Of a DNA stretch of 64,000 bases, positions 1 through 7,303 are shown piece after piece. The first letter of the stretch is position 1; each line of letters starts with the position of its first letter. The stretch spans positions 62,001 to 126,000 of the forward strand of contig NZ_CAMYKO010000001.1 in NCBI RefSeq assembly GCF_947259025.1, given 5' to 3'. The translations under genes were made by a program, and so were the position numbers. Below the pieces are notes generated by a model. It had not been told where the DNA came from and made no database searches. It was given only the letters and a program-made list of their open reading frames with translations. Source of the stretch: an uncultured Methylophaga sp. (lineage in GTDB: Bacteria > Pseudomonadota > Gammaproteobacteria > Nitrosococcales > Methylophagaceae).

Positions 1-726
1 CGCAGTGAGGCTGATGGCTTCAACATCTTTGCCAGTCACGGGCTGGCTGTCGGAGCGCTGCGGGATCTGATTAATCAGCAGTCCGATTTTCAGCTGGACC
101 TGCACTTTCACGGCAGTCTGGAAAGTTTGCGGGCTTTGAGTAATGGCGACTGCCATATCGCCGGTTTTCATATCCCGGTGGGTGAGCTAGGTCATCACCT
201 CAAACACGATTACCTGGATAACCTCAGCGAAGACAACCATCAGTTGATTTACGTGGTCAGACGCAATCAGGGCCTGATGGTCGCCGCCGGCAACCCCAAA
301 CAAATACGGGACATTCATTCTTTGACCAAGCCCGGTCTGACCTTTATCAATCGCCAGGCCGATTCCGGCACCCGCCTGCTGCTGGATCAGCTGTTGCTCG
401 CCAACAATGTGCCGGCCAGCCAGATCAACGGCTATCGACATGAAGAGTTCACCCATATGGCGGTAGCGGCGATGGTGGCCAGTGGCGCTGCTGATGTCGG
501 TTTCGGCATTGCGCCGATGGCGGACAAGTTCAACCTGGAGTTTATCCCGCAGGTGTGGGAACACTACTGTCTGGCCGTGCCCAAGAAGCTGATTGATGAT
601 GAAAGAGTTCAGGAAATCATTGCCCTGCTAAAAGGTGAGGCCTTTGATGACAAACTCGCTGGATTTAGCGGTTATGACACCGGCCGCTCCGGCGAACTGG
701 TGAGTTTCAGCGAGATATTCGGCTAG
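1..726 (+). CDS. Periplasmic-binding-protein-like domain, molybdate-type transcriptional regulator (5' truncated)
   Basis: The reading frame is open from the first base, so the gene begins upstream; about 241 C-terminal residues are visible. They resemble the PBP-like ligand domain (type PF12727) that is often joined to a ModE- or excisionase-like DNA-binding head: a GxL-AxGD-HIAGFHIP stretch, then INRQADSGTRLLLDQLL, then an ASGAADVGFGIAP motif. In such proteins the domain probably senses molybdate or a similar ligand. The gene converges on moaC with one base between their stops and lies beside moaDE, which supports a link to molybdenum. The DNA-binding part is outside the window, so the regulatory role is inferred from the family. 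Confidence 0.72.
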   Translation, partial: RSEADGFNIFASHGLAVGALRDLINQQSDFQLDLHFHGSLESLRALSNGDCHIAGFHIPVGELGHHLKHDYLDNLSEDNHQLIYVVRRNQGLMVAAGNPKQIRDIHSLTKPGLTFINRQADSGTRLLLDQLLLANNVPASQINGYRHEEFTHMAVAAMVASGAADVGFGIAPMADKFNLEFIPQVWEHYCLAVPKKLIDDERVQEIIALLKGEAFDDKLAGFSGYDTGRSGELVSFSEIFG

Positions 727-727
727 C

Positions 728-1204
728 TTAGTCTCTGGTCCAGTGACCACTCTTGCCACCGGCTTTTTCCAGCAGGCGAATATTACTCATCACCATGCCG
801 CGATCGACCGCCTTGCACATATCGTAAATCGTCAGCAAAGCGACCTGCACGGCAGTCAGCGCTTCCATTTCCACGCCGGTCTGGCCGCTGGTGCCAACCC
901 GACTCTGGCAATGGACTGTGGCGTTGTCAGCATCGAGTTCAAACTCGACTGTGACCTTAGTCAGGGCCAACGGATGGCACAAAGGCACCAGATCCGAGGT
1001 TTTCTTGGACGCCATGATGCCCGCTATCCGGGCAATGCCGAGCACATCGCCCTTTTTATGTCCGCCCTGTTCAATCAGTTTGAAGGTGTCGGCCAGCATG
1101 CTGATGCTACCAGCAGCAACGGCAACCCGGTCGGTCACGTCTTTGCCGCCGACATCGACCATATGGGCCTCACCGGACTGATTAAAATGGGTCAATTCAG
1201 ACAT
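728..1204 (-). CDS. moaC: Cyclic pyranopterin monophosphate synthase MoaC
   Basis: MoaC converts the 3',8-cyclo-GTP made by MoaA into cyclic pyranopterin monophosphate, the first stable intermediate of molybdenum cofactor synthesis, in the cytoplasm. The 158-residue length is normal for the family. Visible family motifs are [10 protein letters not shown] near the N-terminus, [11 protein letters not shown] in the middle, [10 protein letters not shown], and [10 protein letters not shown] near the C-terminus. It is divergent from moaD, with 47 bp between the two starts. No moaA or moaB is in the window. Confidence 0.96.
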   Translation of the reverse strand: MSELTHFNQSGEAHMVDVGGKDVTDRVAVAAGSISMLADTFKLIEQGGHKKGDVLGIARIAGIMASKKTSDLVPLCHPLALTKVTVEFELDADNATVHCQSRVGTSGQTGVEMEALTAVQVALLTIYDMCKAVDRGMVMSNIRLLEKAGGKSGHWTRD

Positions 1205-1251
1205 GGCAGATGTTATCCTAGAGTTCTAATTTCGCTAAAACGATCAACCAG

Positions 1252-1479
1252 ATGAGTATTCAAGTCAAATTTTTTGCCAGCCTGCGGGAAAAAGTCGGTA
1301 AGGCCGAAGTCGAGCTGAATCAGGCCGCTAATGCCGCTGAAGCCTGGCAGCAGGCCACCGATAATGCACCGCGTCCCGATAATGTGCTGGTCGCGATCAA
1401 TCTCGACTATGCCAAGTTCGACTCCCCCGTGAAAGACGGTGATGAAGTGGCCTTTTTCCCACCGGTGACCGGAGGCTAG
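1252..1479 (+). CDS. moaD: Molybdopterin synthase sulfur carrier subunit MoaD
   Basis: A 75-residue ubiquitin-fold protein that carries sulfur as a C-terminal thiocarboxylate to the MoaE active site. It begins IQVKFFASLREKVG, typical of MoaD, and ends in FFPPVTGG, the required Gly-Gly tail. moaE starts one base after its stop, so the two subunits of molybdopterin synthase are made from one message. The ATG used lies in a 47 bp region shared with the divergent moaC. Confidence 0.95.
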   Translation: MSIQVKFFASLREKVGKAEVELNQAANAAEAWQQATDNAPRPDNVLVAINLDYAKFDSPVKDGDEVAFFPPVTGG

Positions 1480-1480
1480 C

Positions 1481-1927
1481 GTGAGTAGCGGGATCAGCGA
1501 CAAGCCTGTTCAGCCCTGGCAGTTAATCATGGACGCTGAGGCGCAGCAGTCAGCTGGTGAAATCGGCGCCACCGCCACATTTATCGGCACCATGCGGGAT
1601 TTCAGCCAGCGAAAAAACCTTGAAAAGATGGTGCTGGAACACTATCCGCAAATGACCGAACGCTACCTCGAGAAGCTGGAAAAGCTGGCCCGCTGCCGCT
1701 GGCCTCTGCAGGATTGCCTGATCGTGCACCGGGTGGGAGATATCTACCCCGGCGATCCGATCGTGGTCATTGCCTGCTGGTCGTCCCACCGCCGCGCCGC
1801 ACTGGATGCCTGCGACTGGCTGATTGAAGAACTCAAACACAACGCCCCGCTGTGGAAGAAAGAATACGGGCCCGAGGGCGAACACTGGGTAGAAGAAAAC
1901 ACTGACGGACACAGCCAGGGAGCCTGA
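1481..1927 (+). CDS. moaE: Molybdopterin synthase catalytic subunit MoaE
   Basis: The large subunit of molybdopterin synthase, which adds the dithiolene sulfurs to cyclic pyranopterin monophosphate. The 148-residue protein has the family motifs ATFIGTMRDF near residue 30, LEHYPQMTERYL, HRVGDIYPGDPIVVIA, and a C-terminal APLWKKEYGPEGEHWVE with the catalytic lysines. The start is a GTG at 1481. It follows moaD by one base and is preceded by a GGAGG at 1471-1475 that sits inside the end of moaD, which suggests translational coupling. Confidence 0.95.
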   Translation: MSSGISDKPVQPWQLIMDAEAQQSAGEIGATATFIGTMRDFSQRKNLEKMVLEHYPQMTERYLEKLEKLARCRWPLQDCLIVHRVGDIYPGDPIVVIACWSSHRRAALDACDWLIEELKHNAPLWKKEYGPEGEHWVEENTDGHSQGA

Positions 1928-1929
1928 TT

Positions 1930-2325
1930 ATGATTACTGCCCTTTATGCCAGCCTCTGCGCCCTGCTTCTGGTCAAACTCTCCCTGAGCGTGATTGCCCT
2001 CAGACGCCAGCATCGGGTTGCACTGGGGGATGGCGGACATCCCGATTTGCAGGCCGCGATTCGCACCCAGGGCAATGCCACCGAATATATGCCTATCACG
2101 CTCATCCTGATGCTGATGCTGGAATTAATGGGCGCTTTCTGGTGGCTGATTCATCTGGCCGGTATTGCCCTGATTAGCGGCCGTCTTATCCACGCTTCAG
2201 CACTGAAAAATGCGGATGGCAAGCGCCGGGTGCTGGGTATGAAAGTGACCTTCTTCCTGATTATTGTGCTGGCGCTGCTCAATATCTTTTATCTGATTGC
2301 CGGTTATTTTCTTGGTGGTAACTAA
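1930..2325 (+). CDS. MAPEG family membrane protein
   Basis: A 131-residue protein with about four hydrophobic segments and the MAPEG-family stretch RTQGNATEYMPITLILML, whose Arg, Asn and Glu are the conserved residues of this superfamily (membrane glutathione S-transferases and relatives). Bacterial members are mostly of unknown substrate. It starts two bases after the moaE stop, so it is probably transcribed with moaDE, though nothing known ties the family to molybdopterin. Its stop overlaps the stop of the convergent marC-family gene. Confidence 0.85.
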   Translation: MITALYASLCALLLVKLSLSVIALRRQHRVALGDGGHPDLQAAIRTQGNATEYMPITLILMLMLELMGAFWWLIHLAGIALISGRLIHASALKNADGKRRVLGMKVTFFLIIVLALLNIFYLIAGYFLGGN

Positions 2326-2900
2326 GTTAGAAAATCACGCACACCAATCAACAACATATTGACGGCGACCAGGTTCAACAACAGCCCCATCAGTTTCTCC
2401 ACTGCGCGAATACCGCGCTCACCCAGCCAGTCACTGAGCCTGCGCCCCAGCAGAAAGACGATAAAGGTGGCCGTCAGTACCGCCAGCAGCGCCAGCAACA
2501 AACCCAGCAAATCGGTTTGTTGCTGAGAGCGCAGAATCATCACCGTGGTAATGGCAGAAGGCCCGGCCAGACAGGGCACGGCAATCGGGAACAGAAAAGA
2601 ATCACGGCTGTAGTCGCCGGCAAACACATCCTTGGCCGACTGGAAAATCATCTTCAGCGAGATCAGAAACAGAATAACGCCACCGGCGACCATCAAAGAT
2701 GCCCGTTCGATATTCAGGTACCCCAGCAAAGCCTCACCGGCCAGAACAAACACCACTAATATGAGAAATGCTAGGAAAGTTTCACGCAGAATGGTTTTCC
2801 GATAATGGTGCTTTTCAGCGCCGCTCAAAACCGCCAACACAAACGGCAAATTGCCGAACGGGTCGATCACCAGAAACAATAGCAAAGCGCTTTCAATCAT
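2322..2900 (-). CDS. MarC family integral membrane protein
   Basis: A 192-residue, very hydrophobic protein with about six transmembrane segments. The opening LFLVIDPFGNLPFVLAVL and the middle FLFPIAVPCLAGPSAITTVMIL are characteristic of the MarC/UPF0056 family. The function is not settled; despite the name, E. coli MarC is not an established antibiotic exporter. It converges on the MAPEG gene with overlapping stop codons. A repeat-rich non-coding stretch lies upstream of its start. Confidence 0.88.
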   Translation of the reverse strand: MIESALLLFLVIDPFGNLPFVLAVLSGAEKHHYRKTILRETFLAFLILVVFVLAGEALLGYLNIERASLMVAGGVILFLISLKMIFQSAKDVFAGDYSRDSFLFPIAVPCLAGPSAITTVMILRSQQQTDLLGLLLALLAVLTATFIVFLLGRRLSDWLGERGIRAVEKLMGLLLNLVAVNMLLIGVRDFLT

Positions 2901-2978
2901 AGTGTTCTCCCTGACGATAGTTACTCAGGACTCAATCTATTATGACGCAATCCCTGTCCCGGCATGAGCAGTGCTGAT

Positions 2979-3006
2979 GAGACCTCTCGGCTTCGCTCGA
3001 GGTGAC
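2979..3006 (-). repeat. GC-rich imperfect palindromic intergenic repeat, copy 1
   Basis: The sequence reads GAGACCTCTCGGCTTCGCTC and then GAGGTGAC. CCTC and GAGG arms can pair around a CGGCTTCG core. It resembles the reverse complement of the unit at 3201-3230, so the two copies face each other about 200 bp apart. This kind of short element is common between genes in many bacterial genomes; the function is unknown. Confidence 0.55.
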
Positions 3007-3121
3007 AAAATCGGGGATATAAACAATCAGCGTATCGGTGTCATATCGGCCATCAAGTTCTCAGCCCGGCCGGTATTGGAGCCGTGCCATAGTCCGAATG
3101 TCATGCTGACCGTAGCGCCAA

Positions 3122-3230
3122 CTGTTATGCCGCTTCTCCCTCTGTCATGCCGACCTTTCACTTATCATGCCGCCCTCCCACTGTTATGTGCCCCCTCCCT
3201 CTGTCATGCCGACCGAAGCGGAGGCATCTC
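3122..3230 (+). repeat. Degenerate 20 bp tandem repeat, about five units
   Basis: Units begin at 3122, 3142, 3161, 3181 and 3201, a spacing of 20, 19, 20 and 20 bp. The shared core is CTGTYATGCCG followed by a pyrimidine-rich tail such as CCCTCCCT. A sixth, weaker copy (ATGTCATGCTGACC) lies at 3098-3111. The last unit runs on into GACCGAAGCGGAGGCATCTC, which matches copy 1 at 2979-3006 in reverse. The array ends 10 bp before the ubiD stop codon. Confidence 0.75.
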
Positions 3231-3240
3231 CATCCCAGCA

Positions 3241-4710
3241 CTATTTATCTAGCCCCAATTCAGCCCAGATGGCATCAACGCGCTCCACCACAGCCGGGTC
3301 ACGCTCAATGGGTCTGCCCCACTCGCGGTCAGTTTCTCCCTGCAGTTTATTGGTGGCGTCCATCCCCATCTTAGAGCCCAGCCCTGAGACCGGCGAAGCA
3401 AAGTCGAGGTAATCAATTGGCGTGTTTTCGACCATCGTCGTATCCCGCACCGGATCCATACGGGTAGTAATCGCCCAGATCACATCCTGCCAGTCACGCA
3501 CGTTCACATCATCATCAACGACGATCACGAATTTTGTATACATAAACTGCCGCAAAAACGACCACACGCCCATCATCACCCGTTTGGCATGACCGGGATA
3601 CTGCTTTTTCATGCTCACCACCGCCATCCGGTAGGAACAGCCCTCAGGCGGCAAATAAAAATCGACTATCTCCGGAAATTGCTTTTGAAGAATCGGCACA
3701 AACACTTCGTTTAAAGCCACGCCCAACACCGCCGGTTCATCGGGCGGACGACCGGTGTAAGTGCTGTGATAAATCGGGTTCTGACGCTGGGTGATGCGCT
3801 CAATGGTCATTACCGGAAAGCGTTCCTGCTCATTGTAATAACCGGTGTGATCGCCGTAAGGGCCTTCCACTGCCATATCCTCCGGGTAAATCATGCCCTC
3901 AAGCACAATCTCGGCATTGGCCGGCACCTGCAGATCATTACCGAAACACTTCACCAGTTCGGTCTTGCTACCACGCAACAGCCCAGCAAACGCATATTCC
4001 GAGAGCGTATCCGGCACCGGCGTCACCGCCCCCAGAATGGTGGCCGGGTCACAACCCAAAACCACACTGATAGGAAACGGCTCACCCGGATATTGTTGCT
4101 GCCATTCTTTGAAATCCAGCGCACCGCCGCGGTGCGACAGCCAGCGCATAATCACCCGGTTCTTGCCAATCACCTGCTGGCGATAAATCCCCAGGTTCTG
4201 ACGTTCTTTATGCGGCCCTTTAGTGACCACCAGCCCCCAGGTAATCAAGGGCGCCGCATCCTCCGGCCAGCAAAGCTGAATCGGGTAATTGGCGAGATCG
4301 ATGTCATCACCCTCCAGCACCTGCTGCTGACAAGCCGCCTTTTTGACAACTTTCGGGCCCATATTGAGCACCTGCTTAAAGATAGGCAACTTCTGCCAGG
4401 CATCCTTCATACCCTTGGGCGGATCCGGCTCTTTCAGAAAAGCCAGCAACTTACCCACCTCACGCAAAGCCGTCACCGAATCCTCGCCCATGCCCATCGC
4501 CACCCGTTTCGGCGTACCAAACAGGTTCAATAAAGCCGGGACATTGGAGCCTTTTGGATTCTCAAACAACAAGGCCGGACCACCAGCCCGTAAAACCCGG
4601 TCAGCAATTTCGGTCATTTCTAACGAAGGATCGACTTCGGTGGTAATACGTTTGAGTTCGCCCTGCTGTTCCAGGCCGTCGATGAAGTCGCGGAGATCGG
4701 TGTATTTCAT
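3241..4710 (-). CDS. ubiD: 4-hydroxy-3-polyprenylbenzoate decarboxylase UbiD
   Basis: UbiD removes the carboxyl group from the prenylated 4-hydroxybenzoate ring in ubiquinone synthesis, using prenylated FMN made by UbiX. The 489-residue length matches E. coli UbiD. Visible family features are the N-terminal [20 protein letters not shown], the central [17 protein letters not shown], and an [19 protein letters not shown] motif with the catalytic Glu/Arg region around residues 280-300. It stands alone here; ubiX is not in the window. A tandem repeat lies directly after its stop. Confidence 0.96.
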   Translation of the reverse strand: MKYTDLRDFIDGLEQQGELKRITTEVDPSLEMTEIADRVLRAGGPALLFENPKGSNVPALLNLFGTPKRVAMGMGEDSVTALREVGKLLAFLKEPDPPKGMKDAWQKLPIFKQVLNMGPKVVKKAACQQQVLEGDDIDLANYPIQLCWPEDAAPLITWGLVVTKGPHKERQNLGIYRQQVIGKNRVIMRWLSHRGGALDFKEWQQQYPGEPFPISVVLGCDPATILGAVTPVPDTLSEYAFAGLLRGSKTELVKCFGNDLQVPANAEIVLEGMIYPEDMAVEGPYGDHTGYYNEQERFPVMTIERITQRQNPIYHSTYTGRPPDEPAVLGVALNEVFVPILQKQFPEIVDFYLPPEGCSYRMAVVSMKKQYPGHAKRVMMGVWSFLRQFMYTKFVIVVDDDVNVRDWQDVIWAITTRMDPVRDTTMVENTPIDYLDFASPVSGLGSKMGMDATNKLQGETDREWGRPIERDPAVVERVDAIWAELGLDK

Positions 4711-4794
4711 TGTTTAATAATTTAGTTTTTAATTTTATTGGTGTAGCTTAGCAATTTTACGTCACATAAACGCCAATGTTAGGGATAGCATGCA

Positions 4795-5568
4795 ATGCAA
4801 AAGCGTATATTTATTGCGTCTTCTACTGAAGGATTAGATGTTGCCTACGCAATTCAAGAAAACCTTGAATACTACTTTGAAATAACTGTATGGCCGCAAG
4901 GCGTTTTTGAGCCCTCAAAAACGTCCATTGAATCGTTGTTTAAACAGACAAAGATATTTGATGCCGCAGTTTTTGTTTTCACCCCAGACGATGAAGTCAT
5001 TTCCCGCAATAAATCAAAACAATCCGTCAGGGATAATGTTATCTTCGAGCTTGGCCTTTTCATTGGTGCCCTTGGAAGAGAGAGTTGTTTTATAGTGAAA
5101 CCTCGCTCGTTTTCTAACCTAGACCTACCTACTGACCTTTTGGGCGTGACAAGTACAGATTATCAAGGTGAAAGATCGGATGGGAATTTGTGTGCGGCTC
5201 TTGGTCCATCCTCAAACAAAATAAAACGCGTACTGATACCTAGAGAAGATCCTGTAGGTAAATTACCAGCTTCACTTTCCGAATTATTAACAACACGTCC
5301 ATACAGACTTTTCTTCAACCCTGAAACTAAACGTTCCAAAAGAGTTGTATTTAGTCCTGATGGTTATATCACAGAGGGTAACAATAGAAATGAACACAAA
5401 TGGAGAATATCCAATCAAAATTTAGAATTACTTCAACTTGATGGGGCTGTTCACAGTAGATTCTCTTATGACAGCAAAGACGACCTTTTCCAACACACTA
5501 ATGATCAAGATACTTTGTCAATAAGAAATCAATTTATCGTGCCAGACAACGGCTCTGACAAAAGTTGA
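4795..5568 (+). CDS. TIR-like nucleotide-binding protein with uncharacterised C-terminal domain (candidate defence gene)
   Basis: The 257-residue product starts with a TIR-like domain (residues 3 to about 130) of the type found in CBASS and Pycsar effectors such as Cap12 (PF10137). Supporting stretches are RIFIASSTEGLDVAYAIQ, VTVWPQGVF-like ITVWPQGVF, FVFTPDDEVISR and RDNVIFELGLFIGALGRE; E85 in the last is the likely catalytic glutamate for NAD+ cleavage. Residues 150-257 form a separate, probably beta-rich region with FSPDGYI, NEHKWRI and DTLSIRNQF motifs, which I cannot name. An AGGGAT at 4781-4786 supports the ATG. No cyclase, STING-like or other partner gene is next to it. Codon use is clearly AT-richer than that of its neighbours, and a structured repeat follows, so recent transfer is likely. 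Confidence 0.8.
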   Translation: MQKRIFIASSTEGLDVAYAIQENLEYYFEITVWPQGVFEPSKTSIESLFKQTKIFDAAVFVFTPDDEVISRNKSKQSVRDNVIFELGLFIGALGRESCFIVKPRSFSNLDLPTDLLGVTSTDYQGERSDGNLCAALGPSSNKIKRVLIPREDPVGKLPASLSELLTTRPYRLFFNPETKRSKRVVFSPDGYITEGNNRNEHKWRISNQNLELLQLDGAVHSRFSYDSKDDLFQHTNDQDTLSIRNQFIVPDNGSDKS

Positions 5569-5687
5569 TTTTTCTAGTGTTAAATGTGCTGCTGAAATCA
5601 CTTTCAGCAATTCATTTTTTGCGTGGCCAAAAAACGAACCAAAAAAGGCCAGCCTCATGCTTGCCCTGCGGGTTCCCTGCGCTTCTC

Positions 5688-5820
5688 GAAATATTCGGGC
5701 ACGCCGAAACTGATTCGCGACATCCCTGTCTCTCTCCCTTCGGGCGTCTGTGACGTCCAAACTTGTTCCAGACAAGTTTGTCGCTGGCTCAAACAGACGT
5801 CGTGCTGATCCGAATATTTC
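5688..5820. repeat. Nested three-arm inverted repeat inside the structured element
   Basis: Three pairs of arms are nested around one centre. GAAATATTCGG at 5688-5698 pairs with CCGAATATTTC at 5810-5820. CGTCTGT at 5745-5751 pairs with ACAGACG at 5793-5799. CAAACTTGT at 5758-5766 pairs with ACAAGTTTG at 5772-5780. Together they could fold into one long cruciform or RNA stem. Confidence 0.75.
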
Positions 5821-5865
5821 TCCGATGCTCGGCTTTGCAAAAGGGCGGATCCACCCACACCCCAG

Positions 5866-5888
5866 CCCTCTCCCTTCAAGGGAGAGGG
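5866..5888. repeat. Perfect CCCTCTCCCTT palindrome
   Basis: CCCTCTCCCTT at 5866-5876 is followed, after one base, by AAGGGAGAGGG at 5878-5888, giving an 11 bp stem. There is no T tract on either side, so it is not a standard terminator. Very similar palindromes are common between genes in many proteobacteria. Confidence 0.7.
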
Positions 5889-5957
5889 AGAGAGTCACAC
5901 CCCAACTTAAGTTTTGTTCCCGCTTTTCTTTCCCCTTTTGTGCTGACGAGTAGCGCA

Positions 5958-6025
5958 GCTTTGTCTGGATGACGGCTGGTCAGTGTCTGAGCGTTAGCGA
6001 GTTTTGACCAGACGCCAGACAAAGC
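5958..6025. repeat. Bipartite hairpin near the right end of the structured element
   Basis: GCTTTGTCTGG at 5958-5968 pairs with CCAGACAAAGC at 6015-6025, and inside it CTGGTCA at 5976-5982 pairs with TGACCAG at 6005-6011. Both arm pairs are exact and share an axis, so the whole forms one interrupted stem of 18 pairs. Confidence 0.75.
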
Positions 6026-6283
6026 GAGCAACGCAGTGGAGCCGCAGGCCAGCGCAAGGGGTGCCCTTTTGTTTGGTTCGTTTATTTTGGGCAAGCAAAA
6101 TAAATGAACGCCCCGCGGCAGCGTCCCAATTCAGGATGATGAAAAGAACTTAATCAAACACACAAACATCTAAGAACAGAACACAAAACAAACATTTATC
6201 AGCAAACCAAAACCTTTGGGTTTCCCCCAAACAATCCTTTATAATCAAGTAATAATACTGAAACAGTCATCAGGAGGTTCGTC

Positions 6284-6550
6284 ATGGCTGGAGGATGGTC
6301 CCGAGACGGGGCAGTACAAGATCAAATCGACGCCAGTGTAGAAGATGCCGTGCAACAGGCACGCAGCAACTTGCCCAAGGGCGAAAGCCTGACCCACTGC
6401 GAAGAATGCGAGAAAAAAATCCCTGAGGCGCGCCGCGAGGCGATTCCCGGCGTGCGTCTTTGCGTGCAGTGTCAGGAAGAAATCGATAATGAGAACAAAG
6501 CCGCCGGTCTATTTAACCGTCGTGGCAGCAAGGACAGCCAGCTACGTTAA
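6284..6550 (+). CDS. DksA/TraR-type C4 zinc finger protein (YbiI-like)
   Basis: A small 88-residue protein with a C-terminal C4 zinc finger, C39xxC42 and C60xxC63, in the context THCEECEKKIPEARREAIPGV, which is the DksA/TraR signature. It is much shorter than DksA (about 150 residues) and lacks the long coiled coil, so it matches the YbiI-like subgroup, whose role is unclear; binding RNA polymerase is only inferred. A strong AGGAGG at 6272-6277 precedes the ATG, and a hairpin terminator follows 23 bp after the stop, so it is probably a single-gene unit. Confidence 0.85.
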   Translation: MAGGWSRDGAVQDQIDASVEDAVQQARSNLPKGESLTHCEECEKKIPEARREAIPGVRLCVQCQEEIDNENKAAGLFNRRGSKDSQLR

Positions 6551-6572
6551 ATACGGCTTGCATGTCTATCAA

Positions 6573-6596
6573 TAAGGGGCCACGCGCCCCTTTTTT
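6573..6596 (+). terminator. Rho-independent terminator after the DksA-like gene
   Basis: GGGGC at 6576-6580 and GCCCC at 6586-6590 form a short GC stem, with A residues before it and a run of six T after it. It lies 23 bp past the stop of the DksA-like gene. Confidence 0.85.
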
Positions 6597-6757
6597 GTGT
6601 TCGCTATCTCCAGATAACTTATCAAAAGCCAATCTGATTGCCTGCTACTCCCAGCAAATCAGTATTTGAGCCTGGGCGTTGATTCCGACTTGCTGGCAAA
6701 AGTTGGTAAGTATATGAATTCTGTGAGAGGCTACGTGGTCTGTATTAAGCGAACATC

Positions 6758-6871
6758 ATGGTTGAATTTGCTATAAGCAAGACCGGTTCACAGGAAATTG
6801 ATCTCAATGCCCATAAGGTAGCGCATCGAAGTCCGATGTTTTATCAGGGCGCCCAATGGAGGACATTATGA
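6758..6871 (+). CDS. Possible 37-residue small ORF overlapping the next gene
   Basis: An ATG at 6758 opens a 37-codon frame (MVEFAISKTGSQEIDLNAHK at its start) whose TGA overlaps the ATG of the following gene in an ATGA arrangement at 6868-6871. No good ribosome site precedes it and I do not recognise the product. It could be a coupled leader peptide, or chance. The rest of the 271 bp between the terminator at 6596 and 6868 shows nothing I can name. Confidence 0.25.
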   Translation: MVEFAISKTGSQEIDLNAHKVAHRSPMFYQGAQWRTL

Positions 6872-7281
6872 AAAAGTTGCTTTTACTCATTCCGTTTTTC
6901 TTCGCCGGCCCGGCTATGGCCCTGGATGCCGAAGTTGAAGAAAAATATAAACAAAACTACAGCGAACAGGTTAAACCGCTGGTGATGAAAAAACTCAGCA
7001 GTGACAGACCTGATATGACAGCCCAGGCGATTAAATCTGAAACCAATGCTTATGTTGCCAAAATGGCAAGCTGCCAGTTGAAGGGCATGAGCCACTTCCC
7101 GGAAAACTATCAGGAAATGGCGGTCGTGCCGGTTGCTGAAGGTGAAGAGGTTTCCACCACCACCCAGGCGCTGAACCAACAACTCAAGCAGGATGTGGAA
7201 TCAGGCAAAATCACTAAAGACGAAGTGATGAATATGATTCAGGTAGCACAGCAAAACGTGCAGGCCTGCATGAACTCTTAA
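6868..7281 (+). CDS. Small secreted protein of unknown function
   Basis: A 137-residue protein with a clear Sec signal peptide (KKLLLLIPFFFAGPAMA, cleavage likely after Ala-Met-Ala near residue 18). The mature part is mostly helical and charged, with two cysteines (ASCQLKGM and VQACMNS) that could form a disulfide in the periplasm. I do not recognise the family. An in-frame ATG exists at 6856, but GGAGG at 6858-6862 sits five bases before the ATG at 6868 and fits the signal peptide start better. A terminator follows directly. Confidence 0.7.
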   Translation: MKKLLLLIPFFFAGPAMALDAEVEEKYKQNYSEQVKPLVMKKLSSDRPDMTAQAIKSETNAYVAKMASCQLKGMSHFPENYQEMAVVPVAEGEEVSTTTQALNQQLKQDVESGKITKDEVMNMIQVAQQNVQACMNS

Positions 7282-7303
7282 TTTGCCACTATCTGAGTGA
7301 CAT

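Larger units (their letters stand above)
2901..3240. other. Non-coding, repeat-bearing spacer between marC-family gene and ubiD
   Basis: This 340 bp gap lies upstream of the marC-family start and downstream of the ubiD stop. It contains no convincing gene: the open frames crossing it are made of repeat sequence and have no ribosome site. It holds one GC-rich inverted element at 2979-3006 and a run of about five degenerate 20 bp units at 3122-3220, both listed separately. No clear terminator was seen for ubiD. Confidence 0.75.
5611..6108. repeat. About 500 bp MITE-like structured element with terminal inverted repeats
   Basis: The ends are imperfect inverted repeats of about 40 bp. The left end is 5611-5648 (TTCATTTTTTGCGTGGCCAA, then AAAACGAACC and an A-rich run). 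The right end is 6065-6108, which read in reverse gives TTCATTTATTTTGCTTGCCC followed by AAAATAAACGAACC. Between them are at least three nested or simple hairpins (5688-5820, 5866-5888, 5958-6025). There is no transposase-sized frame. This looks like a non-autonomous, structured intergenic repeat. The exact edges and any target duplication are unclear. Confidence 0.68.
5569..6283. other. 715 bp gene-free stretch between the TIR-like gene and a DksA-like gene
   Basis: I see no real gene here. Most of it is one structured element at 5611-6108 (listed separately). Short frames that cross it read through hairpins and have no ribosome sites. The last 170 bp, 6110-6283, are AT-rich and probably carry the promoter of the downstream gene; an AGGAGG at 6272-6277 serves its start. 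Confidence 0.75.

Noticed and set aside
3098..3230. Possible CRISPR array
   Set aside because: Units are degenerate, only 19-20 bp apart with no spacers between them, and no cas genes are present.
2971..3412. Several plus-strand frames through the repeat-rich spacer into ubiD
   Set aside because: They arise from the 20 bp units, lack ribosome sites and run into the antisense of ubiD.
3766..4533. 255-codon plus-strand frame opposite ubiD
   Set aside because: A shadow of ubiD codon use with no recognisable motif.
5866..5888. CCCTCTCCCTT palindrome considered as a terminator for the TIR-like gene
   Set aside because: There is no T tract and it lies about 300 bp past the stop; it fits better as part of the repeat element.
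5876..6094. Minus-strand frame of 72 codons in the structured element (MPKINEPNKRAPLALACGST...)
   Set aside because: It reads straight through the hairpin at 5958-6025 and the right terminal repeat, has no ribosome site, and is the kind of false gene often called in such repeats.
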